In this document: one piece after another, positions 54,556-64,000 of the stretch | How positions within the stretch are numbered: position 1 is the first letter of the stretch | Layout of the letters: every line of letters starts with the position of its first letter | Origin: Branchiostoma floridae | Lineage: Eukaryota > Chordata > Leptocardii > Amphioxiformes > Branchiostomatidae | Length of the DNA stretch: 64,000 bases | Assembly (NCBI RefSeq): GCF_000003815.2 | Contig: NC_049985.1 | Span: forward strand, 1,515,410-1,579,409 | Reading direction: 5' to 3' | The notes under the pieces: generated by a model | The model's input: only the letters and a program-made list of their open reading frames with translations | Databases searched by the model: none | Told to the model about the DNA's origin: nothing | Position numbers and translations under genes: made by a program

Positions 54556-57297
54556 TTATTCTTCATCATGATTCTCATAGATCAAACAAGAAGCAGCAGC
54601 TGCTGTTTTCTCATTATCTGCCTCATAGATATCATGAGAATCCTGAGACTCTGGTTTCTCACTGTCTTTCTTGTAAATAGAGTTAGATGCAGAAGATTCT
54701 GCTTTCTGGTCATCATTTCCTTGGACGATATGAGAAGCCTGAGACTCTGGTTTCTCATTGTCAGTCTTGTAGATGGATTGAGATGCAGCACACTGTGCTT
54801 TATCATCTTCATGACCATAAATAACCTCAGCAGAAGCATACAGCACTGCTTCGTCTTTAACGGTATTCTCGGTAACATGAGAGTTACCATGGTCTGTTTC
54901 CTTCACATGTCTGTTCTCATGACTGGAATCAGAATTAGCAGCTGCTGCTTTTTCATGGCCATCAGGACCAATGTTATTAGAACTAGCAGCTTCTGCTTCT
55001 TTTTTAGGCATAGAAATGAGCTTCTCATCCTCCAAGTCAGACATACCCTTCCCATACACGATGTTTTCTAGTTCATGTCTAACTGTCATTGACTTTGAGG
55101 CCAACACAGCTTTTGGTGCACATACTGATTGTTCTTTCGAACCTACAGGACCTCTAAGAGGACCAGCCTGGTCTCCACCATACACGATGTTTACTAGTTC
55201 ATGGACTGTCACTGACTTTTGGACAGACGCTGCTTTTGATGCACATACTTCTGACTCTTCTTTTGAACCAACTAAGGGCGGACCAGCAATGGCTATGAGA
55301 GATTCGGGGTCCTCATATTCGTTCTCAGGCATATCGACCTGTTCTATACCTGTAGTACTGCTGGTTATCTCTGACCTGCCCTGACTTCCTGAGCTATTGA
55401 GCGACGTGCTGATCATGTCGTCTGTGGGGGGATCAATTTTTGGTGCTGATGGTGCTTGGGCTTTTTTCTTCCTCTGTGCCCGCCAAAGAGCAAGGGAAAG
55501 AGCAACAGAAATCATTATGACTCCGCCAACAGTGGCAAGACCGATAGCAGGGGGCAGAGGAAATTTTGTTGGATCGCCTTCTGAATGGCCAAGTGGAGGT
55601 GAGGTTGAATCATATGTGGCGGTTTGGACATCAACAAACACTGTGGCTGACGCCGAGCCCTCAGGGTTTGTTGCAATGCAGACATACAGACCAGCATCTG
55701 CTGCAGTAACGTTAGTTATGGTGATGGTACCATTCACTCCCACAGTCACTCTTCCACATGACTCGGCACTTGCAATCAGTCCAGATGGGAGAGTGACTAG
55801 GATGTTTGGAGGGGGTCTTCCTGAAGCTTCGCAGACCAAATACAGAGCCTCCCCTTGTGCCAGTGTACTATTGCTTAACTTAAACCTCACAATCGTTGGC
55901 GTTTTGGACACCATGCCGCCAGACTGTACAGCGCTAGTGGATACGCCCGACATGACTGATGTTATAGTTTCTGTCTCAACAAACAGTCTGTCAGATGTCG
56001 TTATCCTTTTGAACATCACACCGTCAGTGTGCGAGGCAGATGTTACAGCTATGACATCTGAGGTCTCCACAAGGTCAGTGGATACAACTGACATGGCCGA
56101 TGTTGGGATTTCTACCGCCACAAATAGGTTGACATATGCAAAGCCAACTAGATTTCTCGCAGTACAGATGTACTTACCAGCATCAGCTGCAGTAACATTA
56201 GTTACTATGAAAGTACCGTTCACTCCCACGGTCACTCTCCCTCCTGACTCAACAGTCGCATTCAGTCCAGGTGGGAGGGTGACTGTGATGTCTGGTTTAG
56301 GGATACCTGAAGCTGCACAGACCAAATGGAGAGTTTCTCCCGGCACCAGTCTGTTGCCCTTGATGTTTTCAAAACTCACAATCTTTGGTTTTTTACAGAT
56401 TAGATTGTTTGGATCAATTTCGTCTAGTTTTCTCCCGTGGAGGTTGCTAGGTTCTTGACAAGTTATTTTGTTATTGAATTTAAAGGTTTTCTTGACATCT
56501 ACCATCCTACAATCGCAATTCCATGGGTTTTCATCCAGGCGTAACGTTTTAAGATTAGTTAGATTTGAGAGTGCCCCAGGTTGAATGTCACGTAATTGAT
56601 TACTTGATAGATCCAAAAGATGAAGTCTGGGTAAATCTGAAAATGTGCCAATCTTGAAATCAGTTATTTGGTTGTTGCGCAGCGACAAACCCTTGAGACG
56701 TCGTTTATTTGTGAATGTACCTGGAAGGACTGTAGTTAGGTTGTTGGAGTATAGGCTCAAACCAGAAAGCAGCGTTAGATTCTGGAATGTACCGAGCTGA
56801 ATTTTAGTTATTTTGTTGTTACCTAGGTTCAGAGATCTTAGATTTGATAAACATGAAAATATACCAGGTAAACATGAAAATGTATCAGGGTCAATGTTGG
56901 TTATCTTGTTGCCGTTCAGGTACAGGTCTTGGAGCCGACCTAGACGCGAAAATGCACCAGGCTGAATGCAAGTTATTTTGTTATTTGATAGGAGCAACTT
57001 TTGGAGCTGGTTCGAAGTGACCGCCCCCTTGTGGACTTTTGAAATCTTATTATGATTAAGACTTAGCTCCTTCAACTTTGAGTACAATGAGAATCCATTT
57101 CTTCTTAAGTTTGTGATAGAATTGTGGGACAGCTTAAGGCTGGTGATGGTTCTAGGCAGGTTCAGAGGAACACGGCGGTAGCCCCTACCGACGCAATTGC
57201 AGACTGATGGACAGCTGCTGCCGCAGAGTTGGGTCTGTCCAGCTTCCCGCAAAATGATGATCAGAAGAACCAGGAGTGTCGCCAGCTTGTTCGCCAT
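54556..57297 (-). CDS. LRR-Ig receptor L4 (LRRIG family), 913 aa
   Basis: Single complete coding exon, closely related to L3 along its whole length: signal peptide, LRRNT (CGSSCPSVCNC), eight LRRs with the same seven-residue insert in the fourth, LRRCT (NPWNCDC), Ig1, duplicated linker module, Ig2, TM (IGLATVGGVIMISVALSLALW), RKKK, and a tail with YEDP, two HELxNIVYG modules (the second TVRHELENIVYG) and six 16-residue units, the third of which has lost its Tyr (IVQGNDDQ). Ig2 has an extra Cys (AESCGRV) absent from the paralogues. The role is as for L3: probable surface receptor, ligand unknown. Its C-terminal third is almost identical to L5, its ectodomain closest to L3. Confidence 0.93.
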   Translation of the reverse strand: MANKLATLLVLLIIILREAGQTQLCGSSCPSVCNCVGRGYRRVPLNLPRTITSLKLSHNSITNLRRNGFSLYSKLKELSLNHNKISKVHKGAVTSNQLQKLLLSNNKITCIQPGAFSRLGRLQDLYLNGNKITNIDPDTFSCLPGIFSCLSNLRSLNLGNNKITKIQLGTFQNLTLLSGLSLYSNNLTTVLPGTFTNKRRLKGLSLRNNQITDFKIGTFSDLPRLHLLDLSSNQLRDIQPGALSNLTNLKTLRLDENPWNCDCRMVDVKKTFKFNNKITCQEPSNLHGRKLDEIDPNNLICKKPKIVSFENIKGNRLVPGETLHLVCAASGIPKPDITVTLPPGLNATVESGGRVTVGVNGTFIVTNVTAADAGKYICTARNLVGFAYVNLFVAVEIPTSAMSVVSTDLVETSDVIAVTSASHTDGVMFKRITTSDRLFVETETITSVMSGVSTSAVQSGGMVSKTPTIVRFKLSNSTLAQGEALYLVCEASGRPPPNILVTLPSGLIASAESCGRVTVGVNGTITITNVTAADAGLYVCIATNPEGSASATVFVDVQTATYDSTSPPLGHSEGDPTKFPLPPAIGLATVGGVIMISVALSLALWRAQRKKKAQAPSAPKIDPPTDDMISTSLNSSGSQGRSEITSSTTGIEQVDMPENEYEDPESLIAIAGPPLVGSKEESEVCASKAASVQKSVTVHELVNIVYGGDQAGPLRGPVGSKEQSVCAPKAVLASKSMTVRHELENIVYGKGMSDLEDEKLISMPKKEAEAASSNNIGPDGHEKAAAANSDSSHENRHVKETDHGNSHVTENTVKDEAVLYASAEVIYGHEDDKAQCAASQSIYKTDNEKPESQASHIVQGNDDQKAESSASNSIYKKDSEKPESQDSHDIYEADNEKTAAAASCLIYENHDEE
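54559..54826 (-). repeat. 16-residue tyrosine repeat array, L4 tail
   Basis: Six units in register; Tyr is missing from unit three. The last unit is IYENHDEE. Confidence 0.9.
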
Positions 57298-60200
57298 TTC
57301 CTAAGTATCAACATGAGTTACATCGTAATACATCTTGGAATATTATATAGTTATCTTGCAACTAATGGTTAACAAATTGCCAGCTTTTTTGCCATTCAAG
57401 CTACACTGCAATACAATGGGAACAAGAGTTCGGAGACCTCGTACCTCCGTGAGTTTTTTGTAAATTGTTTCATCTCCCCTCTTTGTTCATAGAAATCAGC
57501 ATTATCAGCATAATCCATGTTAATTGATGGTCAGTGCTACCAAAATTGCATATACAGTGAAAGCCAGTTAATTGCACATCGGATTAACGCACATTCCTGT
57601 TAACTGAACGGAATCCCAAAATCCCAAACTGGCGCGGTCCAGCTAGATAGCTTCGCATTATTGCACCAGCCGGATAATCACGAGATTTACTGGCAAATAG
57701 GCCGTGCAAGTATTGTATGTGTGAAAGTCCAAAAATTAGGAATAAATCCATTATATTGAAGCCAGAAGGCCGACATTCGCAGCAAATCTTCATCCGCCAT
57801 ACACCTACCCACCACATCTAAATCAACACCACAGCAAGTCCAGATACAAAAATATGACACAAAACGTATTGCTGCAGTACCAAGGTCAACCAACAGGTGG
57901 CGCAAAATCCACCTGCACCATCACCATCCCCACACCTACCCACCCACCGAAAACTATTGCAAACATTCCATCGCTTCTTGAGATGTACACCACATAACCT
58001 CCGTAGTGAATAAAAAAATATGTCAACAATACCGCTATCTTCAAGGAAGTAACAACGTAACATCGTTGGAGAACATAGAACTGTTGGGTGGGGAACTGAA
58101 GAAAACATTGCCACCAATGCATACATATTTCAGAATCCAGTAGAGCTTTCATCCCGAATAAGCCACACCTGTTGTGTACAGGAGACTATTTCTTTTACAG
58201 TGCCGCACCCTTACTCTCCTTAGGTTGGACACAGCAAAAAAATGTCAAAATAGAAAGCCCGATAAAAACGACTAAAAAAACGTTGAAAAAACAGCCGGAG
58301 CCTAACCTCTGCTTGGAGAGTACCGCACCCTTACATCATGCAATAGGTTTACTTTACTTCACAATTACTATGGCCAGCAATAACAGAAAATAATCAGTCG
58401 CTGATCTGAGCTTAGTTATTGATGCCGGCCTGCTCAAAACCGGGCCGACATATTTTCTTCTTTTTTTCTTCTCGGTTCCTACAAAGACCAAAATAAACAT
58501 CAGACCAACCTGTCTTCGGCAATTTTCCTTCGGTAGATTCTTTGTGACACTTCAGCACAGATCATTGGACACGAACTCCCCTAAGTCCTGGTCGTACCTG
58601 TAATACAACGAAAACAAATTTAACTTCACGCAGACAAACCTTATGCAAGCTTTCCACTATGGATTTTGATGTTAACAATGCATTGCTATCAAATTATCAA
58701 AAAATAAGAGCAGCTTCCATCTCTATTCCTGGTGCACACTAATATAGCAGACAGAGAATCAGCCCCCAGAATGTGCGAACACGCCTGGACCTGTTTATTA
58801 GCGTCTGGGTCTAGACCAGACGACACATGCGTAGTGTGTAGATTGATATGCGTTTACGAGGTAATCAACTGTTAAAAGAGCCCGACGCTGCCTACCCAGA
58901 CGTATTATGCAAGAAATAATTTTCATTCTTGTAAAAGCATACTATAGATACATGTATAACATTCTTCTCAAACGTGAGCTAGACATCTCAGACACCCCTT
59001 ATTTTAAAACCATCCAACTCAATTTTTAATTATTGTAATTATTGCCACCGGTGCATAACGTTACATTTATCATAAGCTGTAAAGCTCGTACACAGATAAA
59101 GTACACCTATCATGTGCTATTATTCCTTTCTTTCCCCACAGTACCACGCCCTTACATCAAAAGCAGACATAGAATTACTTCGGCCAGCAATAACAGAAAG
59201 TAATCAGCCGCTGTTCTATAGATCTAGTGCTGATAACTGATATCGGCTTGCACAAAGCCAGCCCGGCATATTTTTGTGTCTATTGATCCATAATTACATC
59301 TAGCGCCCAAACAAAATATAACAGACCAACCTGTTTTCAGCAATCTTCCTTCAGTAAGGTTCTTCGTGACAGTTCAGCACAGATCATCAGACACAAACTC
59401 TCCTATATCCTGGTTTAACCTGTAATACAACGAAGTCAAATTCAACTTTTAGGCAGACCAACCTTTACAATCTTTCTGTTGGGGATTGAATCTTAACAAT
59501 CCAATGCTATCAAACTATAAAGCAAAACAAGTCTTAGAGCAGTTTCATTCTCTGTACCCGATCCACACTAATGTAGGAGGCAGAGATACGGTCCCACGAT
59601 GTGTGAGTGGAAAGAACACGCCTGGATCTGTTTATTAGCGTCTGTGTCTAGACCAGACGTCACATGCGCATGCGCAGTTTATAGATTGTTATGTGTTTAC
59701 GTGGTAATCAACTGTTAAAAGGACCCGACGCTGCCTCTCTTGAATTTTCTTGTCTATTGATCCATAATTACAGCAAGCTCCGAAACAAAGTATAACAGAC
59801 CAACCTGTTTTCAGTAGTCTTCCTCCTGTGTGTCTCTTTGTGACAGTTCAGCACTGATCATCGGACGCAAACTCCTGGGCGTACCTGTAATCGAACAACG
59901 AAGTCAAATCTAACTTATAGGCAGACCTTTTGTGATCTTTCTCCTGTGGATTTTAAACTGAAAAATGCAATGATAGATTATCAAAATCAAGTGCAGTTCC
60001 CTTCTCTGTACCTGATTCACACTAATATAGCAGACAGAGGTACGGTCCCCACGATGTGCGAGTTGAAAAAACACGCCTGGATCTGTTTATTAGCGTCTGG
60101 GTCTACATCGGACGACACATGCGCAGTTTATAGATTGAAATGTGCTTACGTGGTAAACAACTGTTAAAAGGGCCCCACGCTGCCTCTCTTGAATTTTCTT

Positions 60201-61796
60201 GTCTATTGATCCATAATTACATCAAGCCCCCCCCCCCCCCCAAAAAAAACAGACCAACCGGTCTTCAGGAGTCTTCCTTCCGCACGTTTTTCGTGACAGC
60301 TCAGCAATGATCATCAGACACAAACTCCTGGGCGTACCTGTAACACGACGAAGTCAAATTCAACTCATAGCCAGACCAACCTTTCGTGATCATTCTCTTG
60401 TGGATTTTAATCTGAAAAATGCAATGATAGATTATCAAAAACAAGAGCAGTTCCCTTCTCTGTCCCTGATCCACACTAATATAGCAGACAGAGATACGGT
60501 CCCCACGATGTGCGTGTGGAAAAAACACGCCTGGATCTGTTTATTAGCGTCTGGGTCTACATCGGACGACACATAGATTGATACATGGTGCTTACGTTGG
60601 AAACAACTGCTAAAAGGGCCCGACGCTGCCTATCTTGAATTTTCTTGTCTAGTGATAATTACAGCAAGCTCCCAAACAAAATAAAACCAACCAATTAAAG
60701 CAACCTGTCTTTAGTAGTCGTCCTTCCGAAAGTTTTTTCGTGACAGTTTAGCACTGATCATCAGACACAAACTCGTGCTCGTAGCTGTAACACAACGAAG
60801 TCAAATTCAACTTATAGGCAGACCAACCTTTTGCAAGCTTTCTCCGGTGGATTTAATCTTAAGTTGAATTATAAAAGTTAATTATCAAGTTAAATTATAG
60901 AATTAACAACATCAGTTCCCTTCTCTGTACCTGTTTCACATAAAGCAGACAGAAGCACGATCTCCACAATGTGCGAGCGGAAAAACACGCCTGGATCTGT
61001 TTATTAGCGTTTAGTAGCGCAGTTTATGGATTGATATGTGTTTACGTGGTAAACAACTGTTAAAAGGACCCGACGCTGGCTATCCAGACGTATTATGTAA
61101 GAAGTGTTTTGCATTCCTAGTAAAAGCATACCTGAACAGTGACGCTATGGATACCTGTATGGCATTCTTCAAAAAACATGGGCTAGACATCTCAGACACT
61201 CCGAACTCGTAGAGACATAGAAGACCATACCTGATCTACATGTATGCCTTAGTCATTGGGTTTGCTGGTACAAGATAGAGAGAAATGGTTTGATTTGATT
61301 CGCTTCAAATAGAAATAACAGAAAGTAATCTGTGGATTCTCTTATGTTGATAACTGATGTCGGCCTGCTCAAAGAGACATGCTTCTGTTAATTGTCTGTA
61401 CATGTAACAAGCAGCACGAAAATAAAAGAAACCACCGACCTACCTTCGGTATGTTTATTTTCTTTATTGATGTCCGTAGGCTGTGTAGAAGATAACAGAC
61501 CAAGAGAATGTGTCTTGTTCTCTCCATGTCAAATGCCATGTGTATTCTCTTTGTCTCCCTCTGCAAGGCTTGTATATGGCCTTCTTCGGACAATATTGAC
61601 CATGGTAAAGTTCTAATTGATATAAGCCCTACAGCGTGGCTAATCAGTCCTATACGAGAAATAAGCTGGCCATGGCATTTCTTATACCTACAGACTGCTG
61701 AATGGACAAAGCAATAAATTATTACCCCTGAGAAGGTTCACCTCGTCTCCGAGACAGAAATGAGGACCAGAAACACTGATAGTGTGTCAAGATTGC
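57298..61796 (-). promoter_or_regulatory. Spacer upstream of L4 with about five leader/promoter cassettes
   Basis: Nearly base-for-base copy of the spacer upstream of L3 at an offset of 7864 bp, until about 59930, where one additional unit of about 450 bp (around 59930-60380) shifts the offset to 8314 bp. Candidate leader exons end at GTTGG (or GTTGG-like) near 58510, 59330, 59805, 60262 and 60700 on the minus strand. A C-run at 60228-60241 marks the extra unit. Confidence 0.5.
59665..59676. promoter_or_regulatory. NRF-1-type palindrome in a leader cassette (L4 side)
   Basis: Second perfect TGCGCATGCGCA, at the homologous position in the duplicated spacer. Confidence 0.5.
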
Positions 61797-61802
61797 TTTA
61801 TT
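61797..61802 (-). terminator. Poly(A) signal of receptor L5
   Basis: AATAAA in the conserved receptor 3'-end block, 1.07 kb past the L5 stop. Confidence 0.65.
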
Positions 61803-62765
61803 TCCATAGTAGGTGAATGTTCTTTAATTACTGCTCTGCAACTGACATCCTTGGAATTTTAAGATAGCAAAGTAAATGCTAAAGTGTTCAAGATATTAAA
61901 GTCGACAAATATTAAAAAACTCGAACACAACTCATAAGATTTGCTTGTCAAGCGCTAGCGTTATAGATGCAGACACATGAACATCAGGTTCCTGATATGA
62001 ATACGAAGTTACAAATATGTTTTTCTCAAATAAGTACATCATGTTGCCTTCAAATGCCGTAAAGTGAACCAATAGGTGCAATAAAGGTAGCTTGGTAATT
62101 GTTCATAATATACCCCTCCTTTACATCCTTTATATCCTTTACATCCTTTATATTTACACAATTAAGATCTACTTTACTCATTAATAACATTTAAAAGGTA
62201 ACCTTTTCACGAACATAATTTTTTTTTTGCTTTTTGGTTTTCAATGACATAAATTTTTTGTTAGGAAATGTTAAGTCATCCAAGATATCATTCCGACCTA
62301 GATATCGTCAGAACACTACAGATGGTCATAAAGCCCCTCTAGCTTTTTTCTACTTTAAGTTTTTTTCTACAATTCTCAAATCTTTTTCAACTCTTGACGT
62401 TACGACTATTTCACTGCACACTATAATCCAAGATTGCTACGCTACTCTGTAACCCGCTAATAAGTTTCAAATCACCCTTACACGCTCTGCTGACTCTTGG
62501 AACTTGAATGTTACTTTTACAAAAAGTTCATAAACATGTCAAATAAGGATCTGCAAAAATATGTTTGCATGTTGGTCAGAGTTACAGACAAACCATCTTC
62601 ACCTCAATATTCCGAAGATTTCATCTATTTGAAACTGACTTCCTGAAATAAAGGAATAGATAGAAAATTCCTCATTTACCTTTGTACCGTTACATGTAGT
62701 TGAGGTTTTAGATTTTCGACTTCAAGATACATTCTTTATGATTTCTTCGGGTAGTACAGTACTCG

Positions 62766-62805
<40 letters not shown>

Positions 62806-62876
62806 CGCACACGCACACGCACACACACACAAACAAACGCACCTTCTGACTCACATACATGTACATACATGCACGT
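61803..62876 (-). other. 3' UTR of receptor L5
   Basis: Almost identical to the L4 3' UTR. The CA run lies at 62768-62835. Confidence 0.6.
62768..62835. repeat. CA microsatellite after the L5 stop
   Basis: (CA)n with CG interruptions. Confidence 0.95.
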
Positions 62877-64000
62877 TCATTCTTCATCATTATTCTCATA
62901 GATCAAACAAGAAGCAGTAGCTGCTGTTTTCTCATTATCTGCCTCATAGATATCATGAGAATCCTGAGACTCTGGTTTCTCACTGTCTTTCTTGTAAATA
63001 GAGTTAGATGCAGAAGATTCTGCTTTCTGGTCATCATTTCCTTGGACGATATGAGAAGCCTGAGACTCTGGTTTCTCATTGTCAGTCTTGTAGATGGATT
63101 GAGATGCAGCACACTGTGCTTTATCATCTTCATGACCATAAATAACCTCAGCAGAAGCATACAGCACTGCTTCGTCTTTAACGGTATTCTCGGTAACATG
63201 AGAGTTACCATGGTCTGTTTCCTTCACATGTCTGTTCTCATGGCTGGGATCAGAATTAGCAGCTGCTGCTTTTTCATGGCCATCAGGACCAATGTTATTA
63301 GAACTAGCAGCTTCTGCTTCTTTTTTAGGCATAGAAATAATGAGCTTCTCATCCTCCAAGTCAGACATACCCTTCCCATACTCGATGTTTTCTAGTTCAT
63401 GTCTAACTGTCATTGACTTTGAGGCCAACACAGCTTTTGGTGCGCATTGTTCTTTTGAACCTACAGGACCTCTAAGAGGACCAGCCTGGTCTTCACCATA
63501 CATGACGTTTACTAGTTCATGGACTGTTACTGGCTTTGGGGCCGACGCTGCACATACCACTGATTCTTCTTTTGGATCTACAGCACCTTTAAGAGGGCTA
63601 GTGAGGATGGCTACGAGAGATTCGGGGTCCTCATACACCTTTTCAGGCGCATCGACCTGATCTCCTGAGGTATTGAGCGACTTGTTAGCCACGTCGTCTG
63701 TACGGGTATCAATTGTTGGTGCTGATGGTGCGTGGGCTTTTTTCTGTCTTTTTTTCTTCCAAAAAGCAAGAAAAAGGGCAAGAGAAATCATTATGACTCC
63801 GCCAGTAGTGGCAAGACCGATAGCTCGGGGCAGAGGAAATTTTGTTGGATCGCCTTCTGAATGGCCAAGTGGGGGTGAAGTTGAATTATATGTGGCGGTT
63901 TGGACATCAACAAACACTTTGGCCGACGCCGAGCCCTCAGGGTTTGTTGCAATGCAGATGTACTGGCCAGCATCTGCTGCAGTAACATTAGTTACGGTGA
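62877..64000 (-). CDS. LRR-Ig receptor L5 (5' partial, runs off the window)
   Basis: The open frame continues to the right edge. Visible parts: the end of Ig2 (VTAADAGQYICIATN), TM (IGLATTGGVIMISLALFLAF) with KKKRQKK stop-transfer, a tail with YEDP, one VHELVNVMYG and one TVRHELENIEYG module, and six 16-residue units, the third without Tyr as in L4. From about codon DQAGPLRG to the stop it is almost identical to L4; upstream of that the membrane-proximal tail differs clearly. Ectodomain, start and promoter lie outside the window. Confidence 0.88.
   Translation of the reverse strand, partial: TVTNVTAADAGQYICIATNPEGSASAKVFVDVQTATYNSTSPPLGHSEGDPTKFPLPRAIGLATTGGVIMISLALFLAFWKKKRQKKAHAPSAPTIDTRTDDVANKSLNTSGDQVDAPEKVYEDPESLVAILTSPLKGAVDPKEESVVCAASAPKPVTVHELVNVMYGEDQAGPLRGPVGSKEQCAPKAVLASKSMTVRHELENIEYGKGMSDLEDEKLIISMPKKEAEAASSNNIGPDGHEKAAAANSDPSHENRHVKETDHGNSHVTENTVKDEAVLYASAEVIYGHEDDKAQCAASQSIYKTDNEKPESQASHIVQGNDDQKAESSASNSIYKKDSEKPESQDSHDIYEADNEKTAATASCLIYENNDEE
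62880..63147 (-). repeat. 16-residue tyrosine repeat array, L5 tail
   Basis: Same six units as L4 with one or two substitutions. Confidence 0.9.

Noticed and set aside
55397-56458. 353-codon plus-strand frame opposite L4, with a similar one at 47860-48471 opposite L3
   Set aside because: It mirrors the receptor coding strand and breaks in other copies. The minus-strand frame has signal peptide, LRR, Ig and TM features.

Overview
The window is eukaryotic and most likely from a lancelet (Branchiostoma). The reasons are split genes with GT/AG introns, single-coding-exon LRR-Ig receptors of the kind massively expanded in amphioxus, a cluster of 11-beta-hydroxysteroid-dehydrogenase-like SDR genes with a fixed six-exon structure, and dense MITE, SINE and LINE debris. 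The species assignment is inference; no search was run.

Layout. (1) 1-5.8 kb, plus strand: the 3' part of a membrane mucin gene. Its exons encode the end of a Ly6/uPAR-like (three-finger) domain, a long Thr-rich stalk built from two 42-bp repeat arrays (one interrupted by a 100-N assembly gap), a transmembrane helix and a short tail. (2) 6.2-20.5 kb: three six-exon SDR genes, here called A (minus), B (minus) and C (plus); B and C are head to head. A fourth, D (plus, 32.3-35.5 kb), is a near-identical inverted relative of B. A, B and D keep the SDR catalytic residues; C has lost the catalytic Tyr and part of the Ser motif while its frame stays open. (3) 20.9-25 kb and 37.5-64 kb, minus strand: five tandem paralogues, L1 to L5, of a type I membrane receptor (signal peptide, LRRNT, LRRs, LRRCT, two Ig domains, TM, tyrosine-rich tail). 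L2 carries one in-frame stop. L5 runs off the right edge.

The receptor tails end in a strict 16-residue tandem repeat, each unit carrying one Tyr (often Y-x-N), in six to eight units depending on the paralogue. The spacers upstream of the receptors contain tandem cassettes of about 450 bp that combine an NRF-1-like GC palindrome with candidate non-coding leader exons bounded by GT/AG. Upstream of L3 there are about four cassettes, upstream of L4 about five. The receptors share a conserved 3' UTR terminus with AATAAA; orphan copies of it (31.2 and 37.3 kb) mark lost or rearranged units. The 49.4-54.6 and 57.3-62.9 kb spacers are almost identical, so either a very recent 7.86-kb tandem duplication or an uncollapsed haplotype is present.

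No operon-like functional link between the SDR and receptor genes is visible; they appear interleaved by duplication and rearrangement. The strongest candidates for something little described are the modular 16-residue tyrosine tails together with their arrayed upstream leader cassettes, and the catalytically degraded but open SDR gene C.
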